64,000 nucleotides of DNA from positions 1,780,501 through 1,844,500 of the forward strand of contig JADKHK010000013.1 of the NCBI GenBank assembly GCA_016721845.1. The letters are read 5' to 3'. The position numbers and the translations under genes are program-made. Source of the DNA: Lysobacterales bacterium (lineage in GTDB: Bacteria > Pseudomonadota > Gammaproteobacteria > Xanthomonadales > Ahniellaceae). The notes beneath the pieces were generated by a model. It was not told the origin of the DNA and did not search any database. It worked only from the letters and a program-made list of their open reading frames with translations. Below are positions 27,656 to 37,046 of the stretch, one piece after another. Each line of letters starts with the position of its first letter. Position 1 is the stretch's first letter.

Positions 27656-28132
27656 ATGCGCCACGTCGTCCGTCCCGAACTGTCCGACGCCAGGCAGCAG
27701 GGCCTGCACAATATCGGCGAAGCCGCCGCGCTGAGCGGCGTGTCGGCGAAGATGATCCGCCATTACGAAAGCATCGACCTGATTCCGCCCGCGGGCCGAA
27801 CCTTTGCGAACTACCGCCTGTATTCCGACGCCGACCTGCACCGACTGCGCTTCATCAAGCGGGCGCGCTCACTCGGCTTCTCGATGAAGGAGATCGCGCA
27901 ACTGCTCGCCCTCTGGTCGGACCCGAAGCGCAACAGCAGCGAGGTCAAGAAACTGGCGCAGTCGCACGCCGCTGAACTTGGCCGCAAGATCGCCGAGATG
28001 CAGGCGATGCAGCGCACGCTGGCCGATCTCGCGCGGCAATGTCACGGGAACGACCGCCCCGAATGCCCGATCCTCGACGATCTCGCGCGTCCCGAACCGG
28101 CCAAGCGCGGCAAGGCCAGCGCCTGCCATTGA
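27656..28132 (+). CDS. cueR: Copper-responsive MerR-family regulator
   Basis: 158 residues. N-terminal winged helix (NIGEAAALSGVSAKMIRHYE), then the MerR dimer helix and a C-terminal metal loop CHGNDRPECPIL. The two Cys with six-residue-type spacing match the Cu(I) site of CueR. It activates the copA promoter by untwisting the 19-bp spacer. The first about 17 residues extend beyond the usual start; an internal start cannot be excluded. The gene ends 2 nt from the convergent porin gene. Downstream Cys/His (ACH) at the C-terminus may also bind metal. Confidence 0.92.
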   Translation: MRHVVRPELSDARQQGLHNIGEAAALSGVSAKMIRHYESIDLIPPAGRTFANYRLYSDADLHRLRFIKRARSLGFSMKEIAQLLALWSDPKRNSSEVKKLAQSHAAELGRKIAEMQAMQRTLADLARQCHGNDRPECPILDDLARPEPAKRGKASACH

Positions 28133-28134
28133 AC

Positions 28135-28662
28135 TCAAAAGCGAAACGACAACCCGACCGTGAAGATCGCGTCGCCCCAGCCATCCTGGCCGGGTTGGCC
28201 GGTGTCGTTGAGGTCGTAGCGGACGCGAACATCGCCGCGCAGGAGCAGCTTGCCGTTCTCGGTGACTTCCCAGGAACCGCCGGTGCCGATCTGCATCATC
28301 GCGTCGCGGCCTTCAGTGATGCCGCTCGGGGCATCGAATTCGGACACGCCGAAGCCGATCAGCACGTACGGATCCCACAACGGCTCACGATTCACTTCGA
28401 CATAGTTCACGGCCACGGTCTTGTGGCGCAGACCATAGTCCATCGAGAAGTCGAGCTGGTCGGCGCCGAACTCGAGCTCGACGCCACGCGTTTCGCCAAG
28501 ACGGCGCGTGATCGTCAGGAATTCGGCCGAACCGTCGAGGCGCACTGCATTGTCGGTGATCATGCCGCCGACACGCACGCCGAATTCCCAGTCGTCGCGA
28601 GCGGACGCCCGCCCGATCGTGCTTACGGACAACAACAGCAACAGGCACAGCAAGCGGATCAT
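28135..28662 (-). CDS. Small outer-membrane beta-barrel protein
   Basis: 175 residues with a signal peptide (LCLLLLLSVSTIGRASA) and alternating amphipathic strands, ending in an aromatic residue after LSFRF, the normal C-terminal signature of outer-membrane barrels. About eight strands, OmpA/OmpW-like size. Its start overlaps the stop of the transporter gene as ATGA, suggesting coexpression. Function unknown. Confidence 0.82.
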   Translation of the reverse strand: MIRLLCLLLLLSVSTIGRASARDDWEFGVRVGGMITDNAVRLDGSAEFLTITRRLGETRGVELEFGADQLDFSMDYGLRHKTVAVNYVEVNREPLWDPYVLIGFGVSEFDAPSGITEGRDAMMQIGTGGSWEVTENGKLLLRGDVRVRYDLNDTGQPGQDGWGDAIFTVGLSFRF

Positions 28663-29942
28663 TCGTTGCTCCGATGGGCATCGGCGTAACGCACCGCATG
28701 CCAGGAAAATAGCGCGGATGCAGCCGACGCGAGCACGGCCATCGCCGCGAATGCGGGTACGCCAAAACCGATCGCGCGCAATCCGTTCATGCCGAAACTG
28801 GTCATGACGTCGCCGGCGCGCCAGACCGCGGTATCGATGAACGCCTTGGCCTTGTAGCGCAGTTCGCGTGGCACCCGCGTGTACAAGCCTTCGCGCGCCG
28901 GCTGCAGCAGTCCGTAGGCACCGGCACGCGACAGGACCATCGCGATCATGGTGATTTCGGCACCCGGAATGAACCCGACCAGCGACAACACGATCACGTT
29001 GAGCGCGCAGTGCAACAGCATCGCCGCGAGCGGCCCGAAGCGCACGAGCAACAGCGGTGCGACAGCGATCTGGTAGACGAAGGTCAGCAGGTTCGCGGCG
29101 AAGTCGATGCCGGCGAAATACTCGGTGCGCTGCACGGCGGTCGTCAATGTGTCTCGGGCGATGTCGGAATTGAGCGCATACAACATCGTGCCGATCACGT
29201 CGGCGAGCAGCATCAGGATCGCCATCGCACGCATGAACGGGTCGGCCCAGACGGCCTTTGCGCCGGCCCACCAACCACCACCCATCGGACGCTCCGCGAC
29301 CGTCGCATCGCGTCGCCCGTAGCGCTTCGCCCATCGCGACAACAGCAGCACGCAGACGAGGGCGGCGAGCAGCGCACCCGAGGACAACCACAACAGCCCC
29401 GACACGCCGATGTCGCCGACCAGCCATTTCGCCGCCGACGGCCCGGCCACAGCCCCAACGGTGCCACCGATGCCGATCGGCCCGAACAGGCGCCGCGCCT
29501 GGGCATCCGTGAACACGTCCGCCATGAAGCTCCAGAACACCGCGACGACGAACAGGTTGAACACGCTGACCCAGATGTAGAACGCGATCGCCATCCACGT
29601 GCTCGGATGATCGCTCGATGCAATCGTCGAGAACGCGACCATGCCGATCGCGAAGAATGCGTAGGCAATCGGAATGAAGATGCGACGCGGAAAACGCGCG
29701 ACGATCGCGCCATAGAACGGCGTCAACACGACCGTCGCGATGAAGGTGCCGGTCCACAACCACGGCAACACGTCGGAACCGCCTGCGGCCGCACCCAATT
29801 GCTCGCGCACCGGGCGCACGACGTAATAGGAGCCGAGCACGAAGAAGAAATAGACGGCGGCAATCAGCGCGGCCTGGACATCGCGTGCCGAAACGGCATA
29901 CGCCGTCGATCCAGAATCCTGCGCCTGCTGCGATTGCGTCAC
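28659..29942 (-). CDS. MFS/NTT-like inner-membrane transporter
   Basis: 427 residues with about 12 hydrophobic helices. The first helix region (FFFVLGSYYVVRPVREQLG) is typical of the ATP/ADP-translocase-like branch of the major facilitator superfamily, found in many free-living bacteria without demonstrated nucleotide exchange. Further typical sequence: VFWSFMADVFTDAQARRLFG and ARAGAYGLLQPAREGLYT-like helix. Substrate unknown. The likely start is GTG at 29942. It overlaps the barrel gene by ATGA. The divergent MOSC gene starts 66 nt away. Confidence 0.85.
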   Translation of the reverse strand: MTQSQQAQDSGSTAYAVSARDVQAALIAAVYFFFVLGSYYVVRPVREQLGAAAGGSDVLPWLWTGTFIATVVLTPFYGAIVARFPRRIFIPIAYAFFAIGMVAFSTIASSDHPSTWMAIAFYIWVSVFNLFVVAVFWSFMADVFTDAQARRLFGPIGIGGTVGAVAGPSAAKWLVGDIGVSGLLWLSSGALLAALVCVLLLSRWAKRYGRRDATVAERPMGGGWWAGAKAVWADPFMRAMAILMLLADVIGTMLYALNSDIARDTLTTAVQRTEYFAGIDFAANLLTFVYQIAVAPLLLVRFGPLAAMLLHCALNVIVLSLVGFIPGAEITMIAMVLSRAGAYGLLQPAREGLYTRVPRELRYKAKAFIDTAVWRAGDVMTSFGMNGLRAIGFGVPAFAAMAVLASAASALFSWHAVRYADAHRSNE

Positions 29943-30007
29943 GTGCCAGCCTGTGTCCCGACGACCGCCGGAGTGTAGCGGCCCCGTCCAGCACGTACAC
30001 TCCGCGA

Positions 30008-30805
30008 ATGAATCTGTCCTCGATCCATCTCTACCCGATCAAGTCGATGCGCGGCTTCGCCGTGCAGGAAGCCGAGGTCGAAGCGCGCGGACTGCACGGC
30101 GACCGCCGCTGGATGCTGATCGACGCCAATGCACGCTTCGTCACCGCACGCCAGCATCCGACCTTGTTGAAGTGCGCCGCTGAATTGATCCGCGATGGAC
30201 TGGTGGTCTTCACGCCCGCCGGCAGCCGGCGCGATGTCGGCGAGCCGCCAATTTCGGCCGCGACGATCGAGGTCGGCATCTGGAAGTCCTCGAGTCGCGC
30301 GCGCGCGGCCGACGACGCGATCAACGCATGGTTGTCGCTGCAACTCGGCATCGCCGTGCGTCTCGTGCACATGGCCGACGACTGCGTGCGCAGCGTCAGC
30401 CGCGACTGGTCAAAGCCCGGCGACATCGTCAGCTTTGCCGACGGATTCCCCTTGCTGCTGATCGGCACGGCCTCGCTCGACCTGCTGAACTCGAAGCTGG
30501 CGCGACCGGTGTCGATGGCAAATTTTCGTCCCAATCTGGTCGTGAAGACGGACACACCGCACGTCGAAGACACCTGGAAACGCATTCGCATCGGCGACAC
30601 CGAGTTCGCGCTGACGAAACCGTGCACGCGCTGCGTCCTCACCACGATCGACCCGGACAGCGCCACGCCGGCCACCGATGGTGAACCCTTGAAGACCCTG
30701 ACGAGTTATCGACGCGAGGCGATCGGCGTCACCTTCGGCCAGAACCTGCTGGTGCGCCGGACCGGGATCGTACGCGTCGACGCGCCGGTCGAAGTCCTCG
30801 AATAA
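30008..30805 (+). CDS. MOSC-domain protein (YcbX/mARC-like)
   Basis: 265 residues. MOSC N-terminal beta-barrel (LYPIKSMRGFAVQEAEV, GLHGDRRWMLID), then the MOSC core with the conserved cysteine in KPCTRCVLTTID, the molybdenum-cofactor ligand of YcbX and mitochondrial mARC. Such proteins reduce N-hydroxylated compounds. The plant-type ferredoxin domain of E. coli YcbX is absent, so an external electron donor is needed. TACACT (29996-30001) ends 6 nt before the ATG and no ribosome binding site is visible; a leaderless mRNA is likely. Confidence 0.9.
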   Translation: MNLSSIHLYPIKSMRGFAVQEAEVEARGLHGDRRWMLIDANARFVTARQHPTLLKCAAELIRDGLVVFTPAGSRRDVGEPPISAATIEVGIWKSSSRARAADDAINAWLSLQLGIAVRLVHMADDCVRSVSRDWSKPGDIVSFADGFPLLLIGTASLDLLNSKLARPVSMANFRPNLVVKTDTPHVEDTWKRIRIGDTEFALTKPCTRCVLTTIDPDSATPATDGEPLKTLTSYRREAIGVTFGQNLLVRRTGIVRVDAPVEVLE

Positions 30806-30902
30806 ATGCTCTAAGTCGGCTACCTAGGGTGCCTGCGCCCGCTGTGTTGCGGGCGACGCGCCATCGGGTGCGCCGCGCCCCGTTGCAAGCGAGGGACTGC
30901 AC

Positions 30903-32483
30903 GTGAAGTACGACTACATCATCATCGGCGCGGGTTCCGCGGGCTGCGTGCTCGCGAATCGGCTCTCGGCCAACCCGAACACGCGCGTGCTGCTGCTCGA
31001 AGCCGGCCCGCGCGACTGGCACCCGTTCATCCACATGCCGGCCGGCCTCGCGAAATTGGTCAGCCGCAAGGGTGTGAACTGGGACTACAACACCGAGCCG
31101 GAACCGCAGCTCGATGGCCGTCGCCTGTGGTGGCCACGCGGGAAAGTGCTCGGCGGATCCAGCTCGATCAATGCCATGTGCTACATCCGCGGCCACGCCC
31201 GCGACTACGACGAATGGGCGGCACTCGGCGCCACTGGTTGGGATTGGTCGTCGGTCCTCCCGTATTTCAAGCGCAGCGAACACAACGAGCGCGGCGCCGA
31301 CGCGTTTCACGGTGTCGATGGCTTGCTCAATGTCGCCGACCACCGCTATCGCAACCCGCTGTCGCCGGTGCTGCTCGATGCCGCCCGCGAAGTCGGCTTC
31401 CCGCTGAACCCCGACTTCAACGGCGCGCAACTGGAAGGCTTCGGCTTCTACCAGGTGACGCAGAAAAACGGCCAGCGCTGGAGCACCGCGGCCGGCTATC
31501 TCAATGCGGCACGCGATCGCGACAACCTGACGATCAGGACGCGCGCCATGGTCGAGCGCCTGGTGATCGATCACGGCCGTGCCGTCGCAGTCGAGTTCCG
31601 GCACAAGGGCGAGCGCGTGCGCGCCGAGGCGGAGCGCGAGATCGTGCTGTCGGGCGGTGCGATCAATTCACCGCAGACCCTGATGCTGTCCGGGATCGGC
31701 GCGGCCGACGACCTGCGCAAGCACGGCATTACGCAGCGGCATGAACTGCCGGGCGTCGGTCGCAACCTGCACGACCACCTCGATGCCTGCACCATCTTCC
31801 GCTGCAAGCAGCCGATCACCTACGACAAGACCAACGACGTCTGGATCGCGCTGCAGTATGCGCTGTTCCGCAAGGGACCGGGCACCTCGAACATCGCCGA
31901 AGCCGGTGGCTTCGTGCGCTCGCCGCTGGCACCGGACGAACGCCCGGACCTGCAGTTCCATTTCGTGCCGGCGATCCTCGACGATCATGGCCGCAATCGC
32001 CTTCCCGGCCGCGGCATGACCTTGCACGCCTGTCACCTGCAGCCGCGCTCGCGTGGCCATCTCGAACTCGCCAGCGCCGACCCGACCGCGAAACCGAAAC
32101 TGTTCGCGAATTACCTGAGCGACGCCGAAGGCTTCGACCGCCGCGTGCTCGTCGAAGCCGTGCGCACCTCGCGCCGATTGTTCAAGTCGAAGGCCTTCGA
32201 TGCCTATCGCGGCGACGAGATGTTTCCCGGCGACAATGACGATTCCGAGGCCGCAATCAGCGCGTTCCTGAGCCGCAAGGCCGAGACCGTGTACCACCCG
32301 GTCGGCACCTGCAGGATGGGCAGCGATGCCGGTTCGGTCGTCGATCCGAACTTGCGCGTGCATGGCCTGCAGGGTCTGCGCGTGGTCGATGCGTCGGTCA
32401 TGCCGAAACTGGTCAGCGGCAACACCAATGCGCCGACGGTGATGATCGCGGAGCGCGCGGCCGACCTGATGCTCGCGGGCTGA
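30903..32483 (+). CDS. GMC-family FAD oxidoreductase (choline/alcohol dehydrogenase type)
   Basis: 526 residues with GTG start behind GAGGG. FAD-binding IIGAGSAGCVLANRL, GMC signature 1 (VLGGSSSINAMCYIRGH), signature 2 (SGGAINSPQTLMLSGIG), and the C-terminal catalytic region (HPVGTCRMG, then NTNAPTVMIAERAADLM). Family members oxidise choline or aliphatic alcohols to aldehydes and pass electrons to the respiratory chain. No betB or alk genes are adjacent, so the substrate remains open. The stop abuts the stop of the convergent protease gene. Confidence 0.92.
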   Translation: MKYDYIIIGAGSAGCVLANRLSANPNTRVLLLEAGPRDWHPFIHMPAGLAKLVSRKGVNWDYNTEPEPQLDGRRLWWPRGKVLGGSSSINAMCYIRGHARDYDEWAALGATGWDWSSVLPYFKRSEHNERGADAFHGVDGLLNVADHRYRNPLSPVLLDAAREVGFPLNPDFNGAQLEGFGFYQVTQKNGQRWSTAAGYLNAARDRDNLTIRTRAMVERLVIDHGRAVAVEFRHKGERVRAEAEREIVLSGGAINSPQTLMLSGIGAADDLRKHGITQRHELPGVGRNLHDHLDACTIFRCKQPITYDKTNDVWIALQYALFRKGPGTSNIAEAGGFVRSPLAPDERPDLQFHFVPAILDDHGRNRLPGRGMTLHACHLQPRSRGHLELASADPTAKPKLFANYLSDAEGFDRRVLVEAVRTSRRLFKSKAFDAYRGDEMFPGDNDDSEAAISAFLSRKAETVYHPVGTCRMGSDAGSVVDPNLRVHGLQGLRVVDASVMPKLVSGNTNAPTVMIAERAADLMLAG

Positions 32484-34445
32484 TCAGCGCGCCAGCAGCG
32501 GCGGCAGCGGGCAATGCAGCGCCGCGCAGGCGACGCGCAACAGTTCCGCTTCCGCCACCGCGATGCGCCCATCGTGACTGATGGTGGTGACCATCGCCTC
32601 GATCAGCAACTGCTTTCCGGCCGAGTCCAGCTGGTCGAGCTTGCTCAGCGCCGGCACCAGGGAGGCATGCCAGTCGCTGCTGTCCGGCATGGCGATCGAA
32701 CGCTGTCCGTAGAGCAACTGCATGCCGGCCTGGAATCCGCGCTGGGCATCGACCGTGCTGTCGTGCCCGGCGTGCGCGAGCACCGCGAACAACAACGCGA
32801 TCTCGGCCTCGCATTGCACCAGCTTGCGCCGCCCGATCACTCGCGCCCGCGCCGGATCCAGCGCTTCCATGACGTGAATCGCGACCAGGCGAGCCAGACA
32901 GAATTCGAACAAGGCCTGCTGGCCGTCGGCATGGATCAGCTGATCCAGCAATTGCATGAATCCCTGCAGCCACGGCCGCGGGTGCCGACGCAGGGCCGGA
33001 AACGCGATCGCTGCCAATGGCATGCGCTGCATCGGGTGCAAGGCCTCGACCGCCTCGCGCAGCAGCAAGGTCTCCGTCTGCGCTTCCGCACCGCCGTGCG
33101 CAACGATCATCGCCAACTGGCGCGCACGGATATCGGCGTTCGCATCGAGCAGGAGTGCATAGATCACCCGATCGGCCGAGCGCTGCGCGCGCGCGGCCTC
33201 GAGCAACAGCGGCGGAATGCGATTCTGGATGAGGTCGGCGGTCGCGAAGTCATCCTGCTTCGGCGCGCCGACGTGATTCGACACCGAACGGGGCTGCACC
33301 GCGATGTCACTGCGCACGTCCGGCAACGGCGGCGGGGCTGCTGCCGAGGTCGCCGCCGTCTCGAGACCCAGTCCCTGGTCGAGTCCGAGTTCGGCATCCA
33401 GCGCCAGCACGTCGACCGGCTGCGACCACTGCTTCGCGATCGCCGCGAACTGTTCCGCCTTGAAACTCTTGTCGAGGCGCTGGATTCGCTCCAGCAGCGG
33501 CGGATGGGTCGCGAACATCGACGAGAAATTCATGCCCGACCCGAACAGCATGTGGCTGACTTCCTCGACCTCGGGGTTCTCGATCTTCGATCCTTCCGGC
33601 AGTCCGCCGACCTTCTTCAACGCGCCGGCCAGTCCGACCGTCTGGCGAGTGAACTGCACCGCCGAGGCATCGGCCAGGTATTCGCGCGAACGCGACACGC
33701 CAGCCTTGATCCAGCGCCCGAAGAACACGCCGACATAGCCGATGATCATGATCGCCAGCGCGATCAGGAAGATCGGCACGGTGCCCTTGCTGTCGCGTGC
33801 ATGCCGCATGCCCTCGAGGATCTTGCGACCGATGATGCCGATCACGAGAATGCCGAACAGCAGACCCATCAGACGGATGTTGAGGCGCATGTCGCCATTC
33901 AGTACGTGACTGAACTCGTGCGCGATCACGCCCTGCAGTTCGTCGCGCTTGAGCTTTTCCAGCGCACCGCGGGTCACCGCGATCGCCGCGTCCGCAGGCG
34001 TGTAACCGGCCGCGAACGCATTGATGCCGGACTCCTGTTCAAGCACGTAGATTTCCGGCACCGGCACGCCGGACGCGATCGCGATTTCCTCGACGACGTT
34101 GCGCAGGCGGCGATGGTGCGGATTGGTGGTCTCGGCCGAGATCAGCGTGCCGCCCAGCGACTGCGCGACGGCCGCGCCGCCGGACCGGAGCGCGCCGATC
34201 TTGAACAACGACGCCAGCGCGATCACCGCAGCGACGATCAGACTGACCGCCAGCAGCGTGCTGGCGTGCTGGGCAAGTGTCTCGCCTGCCGTCAGGCCAG
34301 CGGCGGCATCGCCGGCATTGGCCAGCATCGCCGCGACGACCACCAGGTCGATCGCGCCAATGATCGCGATCACCGCGAGCACGAACAACAGCACCAGTCG
34401 CTTCGACTGCTGGCGTGCCTGCTGCTGGGCTTCGAAGAAGTTCAT
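32484..34445 (-). CDS. M48 zinc metalloprotease with TerB-like C-terminal extension
   Basis: 653 residues, about twice the length of HtpX. Two N-terminal membrane helices (LVLLFVLAVIAIIGAIDLVV and a second), M48 domain with zinc motif HEFSH (VIAHEFSHVLNGD), third ligand in SREYLADASAV, and two further helices between. After about residue 340 comes a long soluble helical extension. Its last 55 residues (ISHDGRIAVAEAELLRVA) resemble a TerB/DUF533-type helical bundle. Likely degrades damaged membrane proteins. lemA starts the operon 43 nt upstream, a common M48 partnership. Confidence 0.9.
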   Translation of the reverse strand: MNFFEAQQQARQQSKRLVLLFVLAVIAIIGAIDLVVVAAMLANAGDAAAGLTAGETLAQHASTLLAVSLIVAAVIALASLFKIGALRSGGAAVAQSLGGTLISAETTNPHHRRLRNVVEEIAIASGVPVPEIYVLEQESGINAFAAGYTPADAAIAVTRGALEKLKRDELQGVIAHEFSHVLNGDMRLNIRLMGLLFGILVIGIIGRKILEGMRHARDSKGTVPIFLIALAIMIIGYVGVFFGRWIKAGVSRSREYLADASAVQFTRQTVGLAGALKKVGGLPEGSKIENPEVEEVSHMLFGSGMNFSSMFATHPPLLERIQRLDKSFKAEQFAAIAKQWSQPVDVLALDAELGLDQGLGLETAATSAAAPPPLPDVRSDIAVQPRSVSNHVGAPKQDDFATADLIQNRIPPLLLEAARAQRSADRVIYALLLDANADIRARQLAMIVAHGGAEAQTETLLLREAVEALHPMQRMPLAAIAFPALRRHPRPWLQGFMQLLDQLIHADGQQALFEFCLARLVAIHVMEALDPARARVIGRRKLVQCEAEIALLFAVLAHAGHDSTVDAQRGFQAGMQLLYGQRSIAMPDSSDWHASLVPALSKLDQLDSAGKQLLIEAMVTTISHDGRIAVAEAELLRVACAALHCPLPPLLAR

Positions 34446-34488
34446 CGGCGGACCGGAACGCGCGCCGCAATTCGCGGCGCGACTGCGC

Positions 34489-35079
34489 TCAGTCGAACTT
34501 CACCTTGACCGCTTCGCGCTTGACCGCATCCTCGATCTGCAGCAAGGCGGCTTCCTTGAAGTTGAACATGCCGGCGATCAGATTGTTCGGAAACACGTCA
34601 CGAGCGACGTTGTAGCCCATCACCGAATCGTTGAAGGCCTGGCGCGCGAATGCGACCTTGTTCTCGGTCGAGGTCAGCTCTTCGCTGACCTGCATCATGT
34701 TCTGGTTGGCCTTGAGGTCCGGATAGGCCTCGGCCACCGCCATCAGGCGGCCGAGCGCGCCGGTGAGTTGACCTTCGGACGCGGCCAGCGCCTGCATCGC
34801 TGCAGCGTCGCCCGGATGGGCCTGCGCCGCCTTCAGTCCATTCATGGCCGAATTGCGCGCGGCGATCACGGCTTCGAGCGTGCCGGCCTCATGCTTCATG
34901 TAGGCCTTGGCGGTCTCGACCAGATTCGGGATCAGGTCGTAGCGACGGGTCAGTTGCACGTCGATCTGCGCGAACGCGTTCTCGTAGCCGCGGCGGGAGC
35001 GGATCAGCCCGTTGTAGATGCCGACCACCCAGAATCCGAGTACCGCGACGACCACCAGCAGAATCAGCAAACCCAGCAT
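34489..35079 (-). CDS. lemA: LemA family protein
   Basis: 196 residues: one N-terminal membrane helix (LGLLILLVVVAVLGFWVVG) followed by the coiled helical LemA domain (YNGLIRSRRGYENAFAQIDV, LTRRYDLIPNLVETAKAY, FNDSVMGYN). Strong ribosome binding site GGAGGGCGGTGCG. Function of LemA is not firmly known; it is repeatedly linked to M48 proteases, as here, and to envelope stress. Confidence 0.95.
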   Translation of the reverse strand: MLGLLILLVVVAVLGFWVVGIYNGLIRSRRGYENAFAQIDVQLTRRYDLIPNLVETAKAYMKHEAGTLEAVIAARNSAMNGLKAAQAHPGDAAAMQALAASEGQLTGALGRLMAVAEAYPDLKANQNMMQVSEELTSTENKVAFARQAFNDSVMGYNVARDVFPNNLIAGMFNFKEAALLQIEDAVKREAVKVKFD

Positions 35080-35160
35080 CGCACCGCCCTCCGCGTGTAA
35101 GAAATGGCCCGCGTTCAGCATCGCTGCTTGATAGAATCGCGGTGTCCGGACGAGCATAAC

Positions 35161-36396
35161 ATGGCCGTTTTACGAAACTTTGCAAGCTACCCGTGGGTCG
35201 CGATGAGCATCGCGTTCGCGGCTGCGACGAGCGTCTGCGCCGCGGCCGACAGCATCGACGAGCAGACCCGCACCGCCAACATCGTCGCCGAATTCGAGCA
35301 GCTGACCGATGCGGTGCTGCGCACCGGGCAGACGCCCGCGCTGGCGGCGGTCGTGGTCAAGGACGGCGTGATCGTCAGCGTGCGCGGCATCGGCGTGGCC
35401 GAGAACGGAAAGCGCATCGCGGTCGGCCCGGACACCGTCTTCCGGGTCGCGTCGCTGTCGAAGTCGTTCGCTGCCTCGCTGGCCGCGCTGCTGGTGAACG
35501 AACGCGCACTGCAGTGGGAGGACCGCGTGCAGGACCTGGTCCCGGCCCTGGTGCTGAAGGACATTGATGGCGCCGGCAAGCTGCGCATCGACGACCTGCT
35601 CAGCCATCGGGTCGGACTGCCGCACAACTCGCTGGACCGCGCGCTGGAGGCCGACTCGCCCTACCCGTTGCTGCTCGAACAGCTTGATGAAGTGACTCCG
35701 GTGTGTTCGGTCGGCAGCTGCTACAGCTACCAGAACGTCGCCTTCAGCCTGATCGGCGATGTGACCTTTGCCGTCACCGGCGACTTCTTCACCCATCAGG
35801 TCGAGAAGCGGATCTTCCATCCGCTGATGATGGAGACCGCGACCTATGGCCGCGACGCGCTGGAGGCGAGCGGCGACTGGGCACATCCGCATGTGAAGCG
35901 CTCGGGCCGCTGGCAGTCGGTGCTGCCGAAGCTGACCTACTACCGGATTCCGCCGGCCGCCGGCGTCAACGCCAGCGCGCGCGATCTGGGCCAATGGATG
36001 CTGGCGCACCTCGGCCACGCACCGGATGTCTTCGATACCGAACTGCTGAACATCCTGCACACCTCGCAGATTCCGACCCCCGGCGAAGTGCTGGGTTCGC
36101 CCTGGCGACGCGAGCGCGTGCGCACCGCCTCGTATGCGCTGGGCTGGCGGCTGTTCGACTACAGCGGACACCGCATGATCTTCCACGCCGGTGCCGTGCA
36201 GGGGTATCGCGCAGCGCTGGCGATGCTGCCCGACCAGGACTTCGGCGTGGCCCTGCTCTGGAACAGCGAGTCGGCCGTACCCGCCGGACTGCTGCCGACG
36301 ATCATCGACCGCGAACTGGAGCTGCCCGCACGCGACTGGCTGCAACTCGACCGCCTGACGCCACGCCCTGCCGCGAAAGTCCGCCGCAGCCGCTGA
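35161..36396 (+). CDS. Class C beta-lactamase-related serine hydrolase
   Basis: 411 residues with an N-terminal signal (WVAMSIAFAAATSVCA), so periplasmic. Serine hydrolase motifs: SxxK in SLSKSF, YxN in YSYQNVAF, and a KTG-equivalent HAGAVQG. Such proteins include esterases, D-aminopeptidases and penicillin-binding proteins; true AmpC activity is not implied because the third motif is HxG. A -10-like TAGAAT at 35132-35137 precedes it. GPP34 starts 6 nt after its stop. Confidence 0.88.
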   Translation: MAVLRNFASYPWVAMSIAFAAATSVCAAADSIDEQTRTANIVAEFEQLTDAVLRTGQTPALAAVVVKDGVIVSVRGIGVAENGKRIAVGPDTVFRVASLSKSFAASLAALLVNERALQWEDRVQDLVPALVLKDIDGAGKLRIDDLLSHRVGLPHNSLDRALEADSPYPLLLEQLDEVTPVCSVGSCYSYQNVAFSLIGDVTFAVTGDFFTHQVEKRIFHPLMMETATYGRDALEASGDWAHPHVKRSGRWQSVLPKLTYYRIPPAAGVNASARDLGQWMLAHLGHAPDVFDTELLNILHTSQIPTPGEVLGSPWRRERVRTASYALGWRLFDYSGHRMIFHAGAVQGYRAALAMLPDQDFGVALLWNSESAVPAGLLPTIIDRELELPARDWLQLDRLTPRPAAKVRRSR

Positions 36397-36402
36397 CACC
36401 AC

Positions 36403-36996
36403 ATGATTCTCGCCGAGCGACTCTGTCTGTTCGGTTTCGATCCGCAGGGCGGCGGCGAGCGTCCGCAACTTGATCGCGATGCACTGCATGCCGCGATGGC
36501 CGGCTTGATGCTCACCGACCTCGTCTGCGGGGGGCGTTTCGCCATCGTGGGGGATCGCATCGAACAACTCGACACCCTGCCGCTCGCCCACCCGCTGCTG
36601 ACTGAAGCTGCGACTTTGCTGTCGCGACTGAAATCGACGGCACTGGCTTCGGCCTTGCAGCAGTTGCGGGCTGCATCCCCTCGCTGGCACGGGCGCATGC
36701 GCAAGGCACTCGCCGAACGTGGTGTCCTGGAATTGTGGATTCCGTTTCCGTTCCTGCGCCGCTATCGATTGCGCTCACGCCAAGCCTGGAACGAATCGGC
36801 TCATCTGCTGGATGCAGCGATGACGGACGCGCCGATGGACCGCATGGCGCTGGCTTTTGCCACACATCGCTGCGGGTGGCTCGCCGACACGGTCAGCAGT
36901 GACGTCGCCCGGCAACTTCTGGCACGCATCGACGCGGTGACGCGCAGCGACGATGTGCGACTACGCCAGCTGCCTTCCTTGTTTGCGCACGCCTGA
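36403..36996 (+). CDS. GPP34-family (Golgi phosphoprotein 3-like) protein
   Basis: 197 residues matching GPP34 layout: LAERLCLFGFDPQGG at the N-terminus, ALHAAMAGLMLTDLVCGGRF (the A-A-L-A-EL-L-GRI type helix), HPLLTEAATLL, then RKALAERGVLEL and FPFLRRYRLRS. In eukaryotes this fold binds phosphatidylinositol 4-phosphate and glycosyltransferases; bacterial roles are unknown. No transmembrane segment. It is the last gene before a strong bidirectional hairpin and is probably cotranscribed with the serine hydrolase 6 nt upstream. Confidence 0.75.
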   Translation: MILAERLCLFGFDPQGGGERPQLDRDALHAAMAGLMLTDLVCGGRFAIVGDRIEQLDTLPLAHPLLTEAATLLSRLKSTALASALQQLRAASPRWHGRMRKALAERGVLELWIPFPFLRRYRLRSRQAWNESAHLLDAAMTDAPMDRMALAFATHRCGWLADTVSSDVARQLLARIDAVTRSDDVRLRQLPSLFAHA

Positions 36997-36997
36997 A

Positions 36998-37029
36998 ACG
37001 AAGACGGCGCCGATGGGCGCCGTCTTCGT
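36998..37029. terminator. Bidirectional hairpin terminator between convergent genes
   Basis: Perfect 14-bp stem ACGAAGACGGCGCC (36998-37011) with GGCGCCGTCTTCGT (37016-37029), loop GATG. No long U tract on either side, but position between converging stops supports termination. Confidence 0.72.
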
Positions 37030-37046
37030 CGCGACGCGGGGCTGCG

